Numbered from the stretch's first letter, positions 1 to 11,572 are shown. The stretch: 64,000 bases of DNA from Siphonodentalium dalli (GCA_032622095.1 CP136062.1:139394351-139458350), one strand, 5' to 3'. The notes: a model not told the origin generated them from the letters alone. Numbers and translations: made by a program.

Positions 1-215
1 ATTTCTTAAATCAAAATTTTGAAAAAATAATGCTGTTATAACCTCCACCAGGGTGCAGAGTCACCACACCAAATTCGGTTGAAATTGGACCAGCAGTCTG
101 GGAGAAAAACCGAACAGACAAACAGACCCTACACTTTTATATATATAGATTGGTTTATTGTCAATCTGAAGACCCTGGTGCTTAAAATAGTTAACTTAAA
201 AGCAAAATGTATTTT
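1..215. repeat. Dispersed-repeat-like sequence at the window edge
   Basis: No exon is visible. Bases 50-150 read like the tail of a dispersed repeat: a phrase meaning 'caccacaccaaattcggttg' is followed by runs of acagacaaacagacc and a TA-rich end. If PRMT5 is intact it continues to the left, so this segment would be PRMT5 intron. Confidence 0.3.
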
Positions 216-642
216 CTGCAAATAGTGTCTGTCATGTGCAAAATGAGGTCCCCAGAGGGTGAATTTAGTGATGCTATCATGCACAGCAGGCTAGTATCAC
301 CAAATTCACCCTCTGTGGACCTCATTCTGCTTAGGACTCATCTTCTGGGAAGTATTTATAGTCTCAAATTAACATTGTTTAGTTAGTTTTTCCCTTCTGG
401 GAAGTTACTATATCCCCTAATTTGCAGAAGATAAAATGCATAATCGAGGTGGTGACTAATGCCTGAACATCAACAATTTCAACTGGGGAAATTCAATCTG
501 ATCCTAGGTCTCCCATAGCAGTTGAGTCCTAAGTAGAATGAGGTTCCCAGAGGGTGAATTTGGTGATGCTTGTGGGATAGAGTCACTAAATTCACCCTCT
601 GGAGACCTCATTTGAGGTGCAATTGAGACACCCTATTTGCAG
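216..642. mobile_element. Multi-hairpin MITE, family C, copy 1
   Basis: The ends are inverted: CTGCAAATAGTGTCTGTC on the left and a diverged complement ending ACCCTATTTGCAG on the right. Inside each end lies a hairpin made of GAGGTCCCCAGAGGGTGAA facing its complement. Four more copies are at 2992-3401, 7734-8181, 39624-40819 and 63231-63729. No ORF is present, so it is non-autonomous. No clear target duplication was identified, so the superfamily is unknown. It lies in PRMT5 intron, 40 bp before an exon. Confidence 0.75.
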
Positions 643-681
643 GATTGCACTGGTTGACATTAATTTGGTTCTCTGTTTCAG

Positions 682-746
682 GCATAGTTCCAGAGAGTCA
701 TTCATTGGGCATGTTCAGCTGGTTTCCCATTCTCTTTCCAATTAAG
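682..746 (+). CDS. PRMT5: PRMT5, penultimate coding exon (partial gene)
   Basis: Protein arginine methyltransferase 5 makes symmetric dimethylarginine on Sm proteins and histones, with MEP50 as partner in most animals. The exon is bounded by a good acceptor (ctctgtttcag) and donor (AAG|gtaagt). It starts with two bases of a split codon and reads IVPESHSLGMFSWFPILFPIK. This matches the conserved PRMT5 C-terminal beta-barrel segment ending GMFSWFPILFPIK. It joins in phase 0 to the exon at 2039-2191. Catalytic exons lie to the left of the window. The match is from memory of the family and is strong because both exons agree. Confidence 0.95.
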
Positions 747-1173
747 GTAAGTTTGTAGGCATCGCATCGAACCAACACATTTTTTATAGGGCTCCTGACT
801 GTTTTTATACTGTCTCTGGTATTTAAAAATTCTAGTTGAGAACTTACTCATTCACATATCGTTGTCGCTGGATATCACTTAGTTACTTTTCCTGCCTATA
901 CTTTTCAATGTACACCATTCAGGGCTCATTTAGGGATGAGTTGATTGTTAATAATTATATATAATTTACGACATAATTTATTACCGTTATAAATAACAAA
1001 CAATATTAGGTAGATCGGCAATCATGGCGTCGTCATGTCCGTGAGTTCCATCGTTGTCGACGGACACAATGTGCATATACCTAAGTTTTTCATCTGAAAA
1101 ATTTGAGGTGGGTCTAAACAAGGATAAAACCCTTTAAAAAAAAAATTTTAATTTTAATTGGGGGTGAGCTGCT

Positions 1174-1445
1174 CAGTGTTCACGCTGTCGGTAGCCAAAT
1201 TAGCCAATGGCTAATCTTTTTCGAATTTGGCTAATAAAAATTTCATTTGGCTAAACTTTTTTTTACCCAAAATGGAGACGGAAATCATGGAGTCAGAACC
1301 GACCAGAAAACGATGATTTAATTTGGCCAAATTGTTTTTAATTTGGCCAAAAAACATTTGGCTAAAGTTATTTTCATTTGGCTAATAAAATTTTCATTTG
1401 GCTAAACTTTTGGCTAAAGTTTTTTTCGGTCCAGCGTGAACACTG
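1174..1445. mobile_element. hAT-type MITE in the last PRMT5 intron
   Basis: The 14-bp perfect terminal inverted repeats are CAGTGTTCACGCTG and CAGCGTGAACACTG. The flanking 8-bp direct repeat GAGCTGCT (1166-1173 and 1446-1453) is an exact target duplication of the length used by hAT transposases. The 272-bp interior is a degenerate repeat of 'atttggctaaa' and 'tttggccaa' and codes for nothing. The exact target copies suggest a fairly recent insertion. The rest of the intron (747-2038) shows no other feature. Confidence 0.88.
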
Positions 1446-2038
1446 GAGCTGCTGCTCTCTGTGGCATGCCCAAAAGTACTGTCTTCAATAGATATATTTT
1501 ATTTCACATATTTAGTGTAATATGGCAGCTTCTGAAGGACAAATTTGAAGACCTCCCAGAAATATACAGGATTATTCGTCTGTATATGGTTAACCAGAAG
1601 CTTATAGCATAATTTCTCAATCAGACCAATTAGCCACGGACATATCCATCATTACCGAATCCAAATTATCTTGTTGGAGCTGTTGGTTCTAAGTTGATAA
1701 ATCCATATTATCTTTGGCATTTATAAGGGAATGTGATGGTGTGACATGCAATTTGTATCCTGTATTGACATAAATTATCCATTTATTGCTCAAAATGAAT
1801 TTTTTTTAAATGTGCAGATATAGTCATCATAATGGTGTGTACCCTGAACACATCTTTAACATCTGTTTACCATCTCTCTGACCTATGATCTCGACCATTA
1901 GTGACTGCTATCGCGCCTTGCTGTGATAGCCTTCCAATAGGGAAATTATTAGTAGTTTCACTTAGGTAACAATATTATGTGCTGGGCTGAAGTAAGGTCG
2001 ACATTCTTATTGAAACTGATTTGTCTATTTTATTTCAG

Positions 2039-2191
2039 ACACCTGTGCATTTGACTGCTGGATGTAAGGTAACAGTCGATATGTGGAGGATGGTCACAAC
2101 CCAGAATGTGTGGTATGAATGGGGTCTCACATCTCCGGCAGTGCTCCCCATCCACAATCCTAAGGGACGTTCATACACAATTGGGCTGTAG
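2039..2191 (+). CDS. PRMT5: PRMT5, terminal coding exon with stop
   Basis: The acceptor is tttatttcag|ACACCT. The exon codes 50 residues and a TAG stop. It begins TPVHLTAGCKVTVDMWRM and ends VWYEWGLTSPAVLPIHNP then KGRSYTIGL. The human protein ends VWYEWAVTAPVCSAIHNP then TGRSYTIGL, so this is the true C-terminus. With the exon at 682-746 the visible coding part is 71 whole codons. The gene runs + strand and converges on the VAT1L gene, whose stop is 6.2 kb away. The end of this exon is copied 151 bp downstream (see 2245-2346). Confidence 0.96.
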   Translation, partial: TPVHLTAGCKVTVDMWRMVTTQNVWYEWGLTSPAVLPIHNPKGRSYTIGL

Positions 2192-2244
2192 CTTCATCCA
2201 TCCAAGAAATATAACGTCAATTTCAGATTAGTCTTTGGCTACAC

Positions 2245-2346
2245 TTGGTACCCAGAAATATCAATATGAATGGAGTCTCATATCTCCACCGGTGCTTCCC
2301 ATCCACAATCCTAATGGACATTCATAAACATTCGGACTATAGCTTT
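2245..2346 (+). pseudogene. Decayed tandem copy of the PRMT5 terminal exon end
   Basis: Bases 2250-2344 align without gaps to 2099-2193, the end of the last PRMT5 exon, at an offset of 151 bp. In the parental frame it reads TQKYQYEWSLISPPVLPI then HNPNGHS and stops at 2325-2327, five residues before the parental end. The parent reads TQNVWYEWGLTSPAVLPI then HNPKGRSYTIGL. Similarity fades upstream of about 2245 and no matching intron boundary is copied. It would lie in the PRMT5 3' UTR. It may be a remnant of a local tandem duplication. A tttcag at 2221-2226 could in principle serve as an acceptor, but its reading frame does not fit. Confidence 0.85.
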
Positions 2347-2990
2347 CAGCACACAGGATCAAAGATTGTTTTTGGAATAAATGAAAATTTATCTACACTT
2401 TATGCCTACTTAACTGACGCACAAGAAAAATGTTTTTTAATTGATATTTACATATGATGTTCTGGGAATGAATTTCAGAGTTATTAACCTTTATTGGTTT
2501 TGATAAGTGGTCTTGCTATAATTTTAAGTGATATTTTAGATGGCATCCTTTTTCTTGCTTCTTAATCACTCGCATCATTCAGGTACCAGTCACTGAATGT
2601 CCATATTCAGATTATAAACTGTACTCCTTTGTTCATAAATGACTGATTTCCAAGTTGAATTTCAGTTTTAGTGATATTTTCATCTATTTTTTTCTTCAGA
2701 ATCAATGAAATTAAATCTAGTTTTCTTTAGAAATAAAGAAATAATAAAATTGGCCAGCTTTCTTCATAATTTGCTGTATTTAGTTCTGCCAATTGCATAA
2801 TATTGACATGATAATGTGGGAAATATAACAAACCATTCTAGTCAGTCAAGTACCTTCTTTCTACATACAATGTTCGGCATCCCGGAAAGTAATTGTTGTG
2901 CAGTTGAAATTTTCCTGGAGAACTAGCTGTCAGTTGCTATCCAGATATCCTTTACAGGGTCGGGAACAGTCACAATATTCTCGAAAATGG
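2347..2990 (+). other. Putative PRMT5 3' UTR and downstream spacer
   Basis: AATAAA occurs at 2376-2381 and again at 2732-2737, either of which could be the poly(A) signal. No ORF or repeat is recognised apart from AT-rich sequence. Confidence 0.4.
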
Positions 2991-2991
2991 T

Positions 2992-3401
2992 CTGCAAATA
3001 GTGTGTCTGTTATTTGCAGAATGAGGTCCCCAGAGGGTGAATTTAGTGATTCTATCCCACACAGCGACTAGTATTACCAAATTAACCCTCGCTCTGCTTA
3101 GGCCTCATCTTCTAGGAAGTATCTATAGTCACAAATTAATATTGTTTTTCTTCTGGGAAGTTTCTATATCCCCTAATTTGCAGAAGATACAATGCATAAT
3201 CGAGGTGACTAATGAGTGAACATCACCAACTTCAACTGGAGAACTTCAGTCTGATCCTAGGTCTCCCATAGCAGTTGAGGCTGAAAGCAGAATGAGGTCC
3301 CCAGAGGGTGAATTTGGTGATGCTAGCCCTCTGTTCGGGATAGCGTCACTAAATTCACCCTCTGGGGACCTCATTCTGCAAATGACAGACACTATTTGCA
3401 G
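2992..3401. mobile_element. Multi-hairpin MITE, family C, copy 2
   Basis: This is the clearest copy of the family. It starts CTGCAAATAGTGTGTCTG and ends in the complement (gacagacactatttgcag). Each end carries a hairpin of GGTCCCCAGAGGGTGAA facing its complement. The short 60-residue ORF inside is accidental. Confidence 0.85.
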
Positions 3402-4049
3402 GCTTGTAACAAATTTAAAATTTCACAACCTCAACATATGGTGACTGAAGTCACTTAAACACTTATATCTTCTCAACAGTCATATTTATATGGGGACGGG
3501 ATTCCGAGCTAGAAAAATTTGATAACATAGCTCTTTGCTATCCTTACCTTTTTTTGGTTGAGTTATTTATACAGGTGAAGAAAACTCACTTCAATTATGA
3601 TACAAGTCCCAGCCTTCTTTTGACAGAATGTGATTTGTAAATTCTTCCATAAATTACACAATCTATTGTTATCAATAGTTTATTAGAAAATAAATATCAA
3701 CATTGTTTCCAACCACGACATATTACATATATGTTTTCACAACCAACATTCAACTACTGTATTACAACAATATATGGGTTACTCTGAGCAACATTCAGCC
3801 TCAGTAAATTGAGGGTTCAAATTCCCCGAGGTCTAAATTTAGGTTCAAATTCCTGAGGTACTCATCAGTGCATCTATCACAAGTCTGGTCAACTAATCAT
3901 GTTATAACGATTGGAGGTTGGCATGTTTTGCAGACTCGACCCTGCTGGTTAGAGAAAGTAATGAAAATATCCCCAAATATCAATTTCGAGGTCTCTAGTA
4001 AATCTTAATGAATTAGTTTCTTTAGGGAACATTTAAATTCATGGGTCAT
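3402..4049. other. Intergenic spacer, nothing recognised
   Basis: AT-rich sequence between PRMT5 and the VAT1L 3' end. No exon, RNA gene or inverted repeat was recognised. Confidence 0.5.
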
Positions 4050-4053
4050 TTAA

Positions 4054-4309
4054 CACTTTCTATACTAAATACTCATTGATAAGTAGTTATCCCTTAGGAA
4101 TTGTTCAGATAATATATATGACCAATCGTTTGTTGATCTTATTGTCTGAACAGTTCCCTCCAATAAATAGGAGTTTTTTCTGCTTCTATTATCTCTTGCC
4201 TGTATCTTGTCTGCTTATTTTTTCCTGAAAAACCCTCCAGATGAATACTAGACCCTTCCAGTGTATACTTTTACAACTGAGTGGGAGAATCCATCTAGTA
4301 AAGAAAGGA
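4054..4309. mobile_element. TTAA-flanked MITE, family Q, copy 1
   Basis: The left end CACTTTCTATACTAAATAC follows TTAA (4050-4053). The right end is the diverged complement (ctagtaaagaaagg). Other copies at 14221-14425 and 19028-19294, and a fragment near 28033-28110, define the ends as CCNTTTCTATACTAAATAC. The TTAA target suggests the piggyBac superfamily. It has no coding capacity. Confidence 0.7.
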
Positions 4310-4740
4310 TGAAGTAACTCAATCGGCCACTTGCCATTCAGACTTTATTTATTTCTACTTTCCTGAGGAAATAGCTCACCAAAATCAGATATCTGCTTGC
4401 TCCTCTTCCCTCTTTTCTATTCTTCTCATGTTTACTGAGACTGTGTAGATGCTCTTAGCATGTTTGGCATGTGGTATAGCATTGCTAAATAAAAAAAACT
4501 TCATAAAAATCTGCAGATCACAACATGAAAGTCCTCACAACCAACATAGTAGGTATGTACACACACATGTTCTTTGTGAATTATTGCTTGGCTACACAAA
4601 TTTATTAAAAGTTTCATTTCTCATGCAAAGTTGTTCAAAGTTTCATTTCACACATACAAATTCTTCAGTTTGTGTAGAATATGTTTCTAGCTCGCCTTTG
4701 AGCCATTGTTGCTATGGTACCATTGTTTCGCAATATTTGC

Positions 4741-4946
4741 ACTGAACTTGGTCCAGTCACTATCATTGCTTAGAAATGGAACATTGGCTTTGTATGGCTG
4801 GAGGGCGACCTACTTCACCATAGCAGTCGATCATTATTCATAATAGGACCATAGAAAGCAGAAAGTGCATCACAAAATAATTTTCCACTGCAAAATGTCC
4901 ATTGCTTCAATGGCCCAGCACACGATGTCATTCAGCAATGAAAAAG
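4741..4946. mobile_element. TTAA-type MITE, family R, copy 2 (left end eroded)
   Basis: The right part (ggcccagcacacgatgtcattcagca, split here only by memory of position 4911-4937) matches the element at 6237-6546, and TTAA follows at 4947-4950. The interior also shares the phrase 'gcagtcgatcattattcat'. The left boundary is approximate. Confidence 0.55.
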
Positions 4947-4998
4947 TTAACCTTGAAACGACCTACCAATCCATTTAAAAAATAATGAAATCTATTAA

Positions 4999-5228
4999 CC
5001 ATTTCATTACGGGAGCTGCACTGGTGCAGCATTAAAGATCTTGTGCCAGTGCATTATCTTGTATATGCGAGTCTCCCATAGGGAGCCTCGCATATATAAG
5101 ATAATGCACTGGCTTACAAGATCAAGATAAATTGTTAGACCAATGAAGGAGACTCGCATATACATGTATAAGATAATACATTGGCACAGGGTTTCACAAA
5201 AATTCAGGACGCTCCAGTCATAGAAGGG
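4999..5228. mobile_element. TTAA-flanked double-hairpin MITE, family B
   Basis: TTAA flanks both sides (4995-4998 and 5229-5232). The ends are CCATTTCATTACGGGAGC and the complement of CCCTTCTATGACTGGAGC. Inside are two hairpins built on TTATATATGCGAGNCTCCC, about 80 bp each. The same plan recurs about ten times in the window. No ORF is present. A piggyBac-type origin is inferred from TTAA and the CCC...GGG ends. Confidence 0.85.
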
Positions 5229-5232
5229 TTAA

Positions 5233-6232
5233 ATCACAATATGAATGCAATGTCCCATCTAGTAAAATAGATTATGAGAATGTGTGTACATACCCTTTCT
5301 TAACATTCGGACAACAATTTAATATATTAATATTATCAATTTCTTTCATCAACAAAACAAGTATATTTTACACCACCTCCACAAAAACATATACCGATAT
5401 CATACTTTTAATACCATATAAAGGAACATCAATTTATTCATTCCTTTAATCATTACCCTGATCTGCCTATCTTACCTATTCACTCTAGAGCACTATACAC
5501 ATAGAAGCGCGTTAGCGATTAAGTCTATAACTCTAGCAAGCACAGATTCAGCCAAATAATTTAAAATTATATGTTCTCAGGCACCTACCTCATCACCTAA
5601 AGAGGGCCATTCTTTTGTGGCTTGGAGGACAATGTCTTATTCATGCTCAATGTTTTCATGCAGCTACGCTCATTTAGTCAGGCTTTTACCAGTTACATCA
5701 ATTAAAACGACAACTAGCTGTTTTCCATAATTTTGTTATTTGACACCTGCCCTCATATCTCCATCCGGGTTTTTTTATAATTCAGGTGGTTTATTTCTGA
5801 TAGGCTTAGTCCTCGTTGGATGCTAGCCATGGTAGCAACCCACATTGTCGTTGGTATTATGAAATTGCGTTGAATGCTTTAAGCTTCTTCCATAACGCGA
5901 GCCATGACCACAGATACCCTGGATGGTGAGTTTCGCACATTATAAACCATCTGGATTATATTATAAACCTGGCTGGTAAATATGACTACATATGAAATAA
6001 TTCAAGCTGTGAAATTTGTGTGTGAAGCAAACAAAATAATTTGTACGGTAAGCGATAGCACTTTAAAATGATTGTGTTTAGCACATAAACTTAATTTTAT
6101 GAGTTGCTTTCGGACGATTACATTTACTGTGAGATAATTACATCTACTTCATTTTCTGTGGTATTCTTTCCTAAGATTTAAAAAAAGTTAGTGTATCTCT
6201 TCCTAGTTGTATATAGATTCTGGGGTATCAAA
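5233..6232. other. Intergenic spacer, nothing recognised
   Basis: No ORF, RNA gene or clear repeat was recognised in this AT-rich kilobase. Confidence 0.5.
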
Positions 6233-6236
6233 TTAA

Positions 6237-6546
6237 CCTCTTCGCTGCTATGACGGACGTAAAAGTGCACGCCGTGTGCTATATGGTCCGTAGGTACTCC
6301 GGACCTACTTCAGCACACTAGCAGTAGGCCATTATTCATAACTGGAATTCAGAGATTGGTTCATCGGAATAACTGTATCTCGATGTTTTAAACAGTGTAT
6401 GATGTTCCGCGATTGCGATTGATAATAACCTTTCAACTTTTTTTTTCAGTTTTTTGGTTCTTGTGGTATTCCCGTTATAGTTTCCCATTGGAAAATGGCA
6501 ATAACATCAACAGCCCAGCACATAACGTCATTTAGCAGCAGAGAGG
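6237..6546. mobile_element. TTAA-flanked MITE, family R, copy 1
   Basis: TTAA occurs at 6233-6236 and 6547-6550. The ends CCTCTTCGCTGCTATGACG and the complement of CCTCTCTGCTGCTAAATGAC form about 20-bp inverted repeats. A related copy lies at 4741-4946. It is non-coding and probably a piggyBac-type MITE. Confidence 0.8.
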
Positions 6547-6939
6547 TTAATAGATGTGAATCAAGGACACCTGTCCGTAACCTATCAATTAATATACATA
6601 TTATTTTGAATTTTTCTCATAAAATACCTACCTTATAACTGAACAGAGGGACTATTTTAGGACAGAAATATCAGGCAACCTTGCAGAAAAGTTCAGAGCA
6701 CAGCAAGAGGGAGAACTCTATATTGTTAGCACCCTCCCATCAAGGCCATGGTCAATTTGAGATTTTGCTTTGAACGCTCTGCTGCATCAGAAATAAACTA
6801 CTGTGTTATGCCTTTGTCTATAATAATACACCAAGTCTTCAGTTTTGTCTGTGTATTTTTCACACAAAAAAATTGAGAGTACCGGTAATCACTTGATTGA
6901 ACTGGTTAAATAATTTATGAGAGGCAGAGACTCAAACAT

Positions 6940-7430
6940 GAGAGTGCAACGTGCTAGTTAAAGTGACATAATTCACTAGTGAAATTATCGTTTATAATCA
7001 CTCGAGAAATCAAGGTAAATCACGCATAGAAATGTAATAAATATTTTTATTACACTCCTATTTGCGATTTCCATTGAAAACGCTGTTAATTAAAAATTGT
7101 AATATCACCAGTGAATTATGTCATTTCACGTGACGTCATTGATGTTATGTCGCATACTGATCTAGACTGAATTTTCAATGGTTGATCTTTCTCCAAATCG
7201 GGACTTTCGTGCATAAATTCTGTGTGTTTTAATCATATTTGGCAAACCAAATTATGCAGAAGTTTAATAAATAGAGTAATCAATTAGTTCAATAATTCAC
7301 TCGAGGCGAGAGACATTTGGGTAAGAATCTTGTGTGCTAACGCGCACTCGTTTCTTACCGACATCTCTCACCTCTCGTGAATTATTTAATGTAATTCTCG
7401 GAACCAATTGATAACTCTCTATGTAATCTT
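6940..7430. repeat. Family I element, diverged copy
   Basis: This is an inverted relative of 34866-35256. Both share an inner palindrome with GAGTAATCAATTNGTTC facing its complement and flanking phrases such as 'ccaaatcgggactttcgtgc' and 'cactagtgaaattat'. The terminal repeats of the 34.9-kb copy are not found here, so the boundaries are approximate. Confidence 0.6.
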
Positions 7431-7733
7431 GAAATTGGGTTACCGGTATATAATAATTATGATGTTGTAATTGTGACCTAGAAGAGATGCACTATCTTTA
7501 AATAGGATAAATACAGTCTGATTATACGTACATCAAGGTAGAAGCGAACAATAATCGTAGGAATTTCATTCCAACAGCTCATGTTGCTGTTTCAACATCA
7601 CCATCACTTTCTAAATAATCAACAGTACACATATAAATTCCTGCACAAAATGCATTTTCAGATTGAGATTTTCCACTGAGATATAATTATATGGAATAAT
7701 ATTTGTTTCCTGGTGTTACACAGTATAAACAAA

Positions 7734-8181
7734 CCTGAGTTTAGTGTGTCTGTCATTTGCAGAATGAGGTCCCCAGAGGGTGAAGTTAGTGACGCTATCC
7801 CGCATAGTTGGCTAGCATCACCAAATTCACCCTCTGGGGATCTCATTCTGCATGGCCTCATCTGTTATGGTAGACATAGACTCAGATTGGAGTTCCCAAA
7901 TGGTGAAATTGTGATGTACACCCATTGGGAACCTCGATTATGCAATGTGTCATCTGCCAATTTGGGGATATAGAAAAACTAAACTAAAAAAGAAATAGAA
8001 TCTATGTGAAAAAGTTTTTATAGAAATTTGATAATAAAGAAACTTTCTAGAGAAGATGAGGTCTAAGCAGAATGAGGTCCCCAGTAGGTGAATTTAGTGA
8101 TGCTAGCCCACTGCAGGACAGCTCACTAAATTCACCTTTTGGGGACCTCGTTCTGCAAATGACAGGCACCTTATTCTCAGG
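7734..8181. mobile_element. Multi-hairpin MITE, family C, copy 3, in the VAT1L 3' flank
   Basis: It runs from CCTGAGTTTAGTGTGTCTG to the complement near 8181, with hairpins at both ends. It lies 172 bp beyond the VAT1L stop codon, so it may fall inside the 3' UTR and could place two hairpins in that transcript. No AATAAA on the - strand was found between it and the stop codon. Nearby ORFs are accidental. Confidence 0.8.
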
Positions 8182-8352
8182 CTTGGTAGAAACACAATGG
8201 TACAAATCACTTCGCAATTTACGCACAGCTGGTTTTACATTGATGATGACAATCTGGTGGCTTGGATGGCCGGCTTATATAGAGGCAGTAAATGCAGAAA
8301 TAGCTAGGCTTTCTTCAGAATGTAACATTGAAGTATAAAAATGCAGCAGGCA

Positions 8353-8421
8353 TTACTCGTCTGAGTTCTTTACATCTCCCTCTGGTTCCTTCTCGTCACT
8401 TGTAACACACGAACCATCAGC
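8353..8421 (-). CDS. VAT1L: VAT1L, last coding exon
   Basis: The acceptor on the - strand is aattttgacag|GCTGATG. The exon reads ADGSCVTSDEKEPEGDVK then NSDE and TAA, an acidic, charged tail. It joins in phase 0 to the exon at 13278-13361. Vertebrate VAT1L also ends in an acidic low-complexity tail, but a longer one. The tail itself is not conserved, so the call rests on phase, splice signals and position. Confidence 0.85.
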   Translation of the reverse strand, partial: ADGSCVTSDEKEPEGDVKNSDE

Positions 8422-8515
8422 CTGTCAAAATTAATGCAAGAAGGGGTTAAAGTCATATTATGAAACTGAGAAGTTAGTACTCCGGCAGTATATACCAACT
8501 ATAGGGGAATGTACC

Positions 8516-8880
8516 ATTCTACTAACCTCGCTGATAACCCCAAAGAAATCAACCATTCTACTAACATCGCTGAAAATCCCAAAGAAATCGACTATACCAC
8601 TCCATACCGGAGTGTTTCACATCACTTTAACCATTTGGTTAGTGAATACATTTTCTCATTCTTTCCTTGGAATGGGGTATTTATTTTGGTTGTTTTTGTA
8701 AGGTATTAACACAAATTTAGTTAATTGGTTTACGAACCTGCTGACAACATTATTTGAAAAAGATGAATTTTAATTTTGGTTACATGGCATTCGCAGCTGA
8801 CATATATGTAATTTCATATCAAATAATAAGAATTGGAAAAAAAACACTATTCACAGTGATGTGAAACACTCTGGTAGGGT
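8516..8880. repeat. Short direct duplication beside an inverted repeat
   Basis: A ~42-bp unit (accattctactaac ... ccaaagaaatc) occurs twice at 8513-8590. A pair of inverted 20-mers, one at 8609-8628 (CCGGAGTGTTTCACATCACT), the other at 8857-8876, bounds a 230-bp loop. This lies in VAT1L intron just upstream of the last exon. Confidence 0.6.
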
Positions 8881-9469
8881 GATAAATAGAAATGGAGAAT
8901 AATCTTGCTCATAGTAGTTATTTTTTACAAATATTAGATCGAAATTGACATCACACTGTCACTCTTACATGTTATTCAAATGCAGTGACTATCATTTTTG
9001 TTTTTTTTATCGCCAATGCAAATTACAGACACACTAAACTCAGACTTGTTTACCTTTGTTGTTTGTAAAGCAACTAATAAAATTTATTTGGCCAAATAAA
9101 AATACAGAAAACAGGTTTCCCATTCATTCATTTGTGGGGATTATTCAATAAACAGTTTTATCTGAACGTTCTCCAAATAAGCTACTCATCAGTCCCCAAA
9201 GAGTTAAAATTAGTTCAGAAAAGAATAGGGCAGACTAAGCTATTTGGTGTTGTGTGTGCCTGAACGGTAAATGTTAGCAATTAACTTCTTTCTAAAGAGT
9301 CAATCTTCATCTCACCAGCCAACATGGAAGATATATTCGCCTTTCTCCATCCATTTTGTTTAATTTCTAATCAAGACAGAAGTAATGTGTCTTTAATTTG
9401 GAATGCCTGTTACTTTTGATTTATTCATCAGTGCTATCCAGGGGTTGTTATTATCTTATCACAAGAGCG

Positions 9470-9815
9470 TTGTTTGTGTCTGTCTGTGCCAATTTCCACC
9501 AAGTTGATACATATTCTTCTCCATTGTCTAATTGTGTGATTTAAAGATGCCAAATTGGTGCCATTTAGTGCGAGCGATGGGGGATATGTCAATAGTGACG
9601 CTGTTCAAGTCATGAATGGGGAGCTGATTCAAATATGTTTAGCACAAATTTCCACCAAATTCATATACATTCTTCTCCAATGATAAGAGGAATAAAATAG
9701 AGTGTCTTAAAGATGCCACATTTGGATGGAGAGAGGAGGGGCACTATAATTATTAAGAATGTTTTAGTTGCCGATATCCACCCAAGTTACATATAATCAT
9801 CTCATAATTCATTCT
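9470..9815. repeat. Degenerate ~150-bp tandem repeat
   Basis: The phrase 'aatttccaccaa' followed by 'ttcatacatattcttctcc' and 'taaagatgccaaattgg' recurs about three times with growing divergence. Repeats of this plan are common inside invertebrate DNA transposons, but no ends were found here. Confidence 0.55.
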
Positions 9816-11572
9816 AAGGAGTTTTTTCACATTCAAATTTCACATATATAGTGAGCTAGCAAAAACAGATGCATAGAAGAAAGAATTAAAAGTATATTTT
9901 TCATTCTATTTAAGAGATACAAATATTCTTGCAAAATGAAGGACCTTGAACCATGAGGAAATATATTTTCCACAAAAAAGATACAATTTGTCAAGATGGA
10001 AATGTATAGAATTCCTGTTGAAAAATAGTGGTCAATGTGAGCAGTCACTTATGGTTTATTCTGAGATAAAAGAAAACTATCAGCAGCACATGACTTTCCA
10101 GGATCCTCCAATGCATGACTCATAGCCATAAAATAGCAACTTAAAATCTCGCACTGTGTCAGGCACATGTAGCTGATATATAGCAATATTTATTTTAAAC
10201 TGAGAATAATTAGCCAGTATAGTACCATGAACAGAAGAGCACCTGGAGATTTCTTTAAAACATATGTATCTTCATGGAGATATGATAACCAGGTGTCCAA
10301 AAATTGTAGTCTAACCCACTAGATTAATTTAAACAACTCTATGTAAAACCCAATTGTCACCTTATTTTTGCGAAATAATGTGTTTATGATGTTCTCGTTT
10401 TGATCCTAATAAAAAATATTTAAAAAAAACAAATGTCAATTCCAACCACATCAACTGTGATTTAAAAATGATAACGTCTGATGTATGTGCAGTTGTAAAT
10501 AAATAAATACTTCTTTCTTCATGGGACGGATTAATCGCGATAAACAAAATGACACTCACTCCGACAAGGTGAGACACTACTTATAATCCATGTATAAGAA
10601 TTAATTTTTGTGATGCCATTTGGATATACAATTTATGAGAATATGTGTAACACTTTGAGCAAGAATATTCTCTGCTCCCAACAAATGTCCACAGCAGAAG
10701 GTTTCATACCACTTTAACCTGGGCAATGTCGGGTAACCCTGCTAGTAACATAACAAATTATGACATGCAAAATAAGGATTTTGCTATGCTTTTCTTGTAA
10801 ATCATACATAGTAATTTGTGCATTTCTAAACCAGGAGATGATGCAATGCTATGTCATTTTGATACCATACACAGAACAGATAGCTTGTTTATCATTATAT
10901 CATTACTTTCTTGTTTAATTTACATAATTTTGCTACCTTGCGATTGCCTTTTGAGTTTATGATAAATCCTGAGAAGGAGAAACATACATATATATAGACT
11001 AGTGCAGTTTGCTGCCGAACCAACTTGACAGAGGTTTGAACATTGTGTTGTGTTGTTGTGCGAACATGTGGTTGTTTGCGTGCAATATTCACGACAATAG
11101 CCAGCGATTTCTGGAAATCTACTGATAACTCCATGACTGATGAGAATCAAACTAACATACTTCTCGTGAAAACATAACATAATCAAACTGCAATTTCTCT
11201 TGCAAAAAGTGTGATTTGTGAATAATATCGCATTCATACTATCATTATACTATTAGTATATTCCTGAGAAAATTTTCATAATTTGGTAACTTTTATTTCT
11301 AAATTATGCCTGCAATCGAAGGCAAACATGCATTTAAATAATACATGTACCTAGATTGATCATCTGCAAGAGTGTGCCCTTAATCAGTAATAAATATTCT
11401 ATGAGTTTTCGATTCATGTCTCTGGATTACAGTATATTTGCTGTAGATAAATCATGAATAACTTATCGCATTTAGAAAGGGAAAATAATTTGATTGTGAA
11501 AAAAATCATTTCTGTCTGGATTCATGAATGTTCTTGTTTTGCTTATGTCTGCTTTATGAATTTAACATTTAT
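9816..11572. other. VAT1L intron, nothing recognised
   Basis: AT-rich intronic sequence. Several ORFs of 70-105 codons on the - strand show no family resemblance and no splice context, so they are not called. The stretch 8885-9465 is likewise empty. Confidence 0.5.

Noticed and set aside
2221-2458. 70-codon + strand frame after the PRMT5 stop as a separate gene
   Set aside because: It overlaps the decayed exon copy in a different frame and has no independent support.
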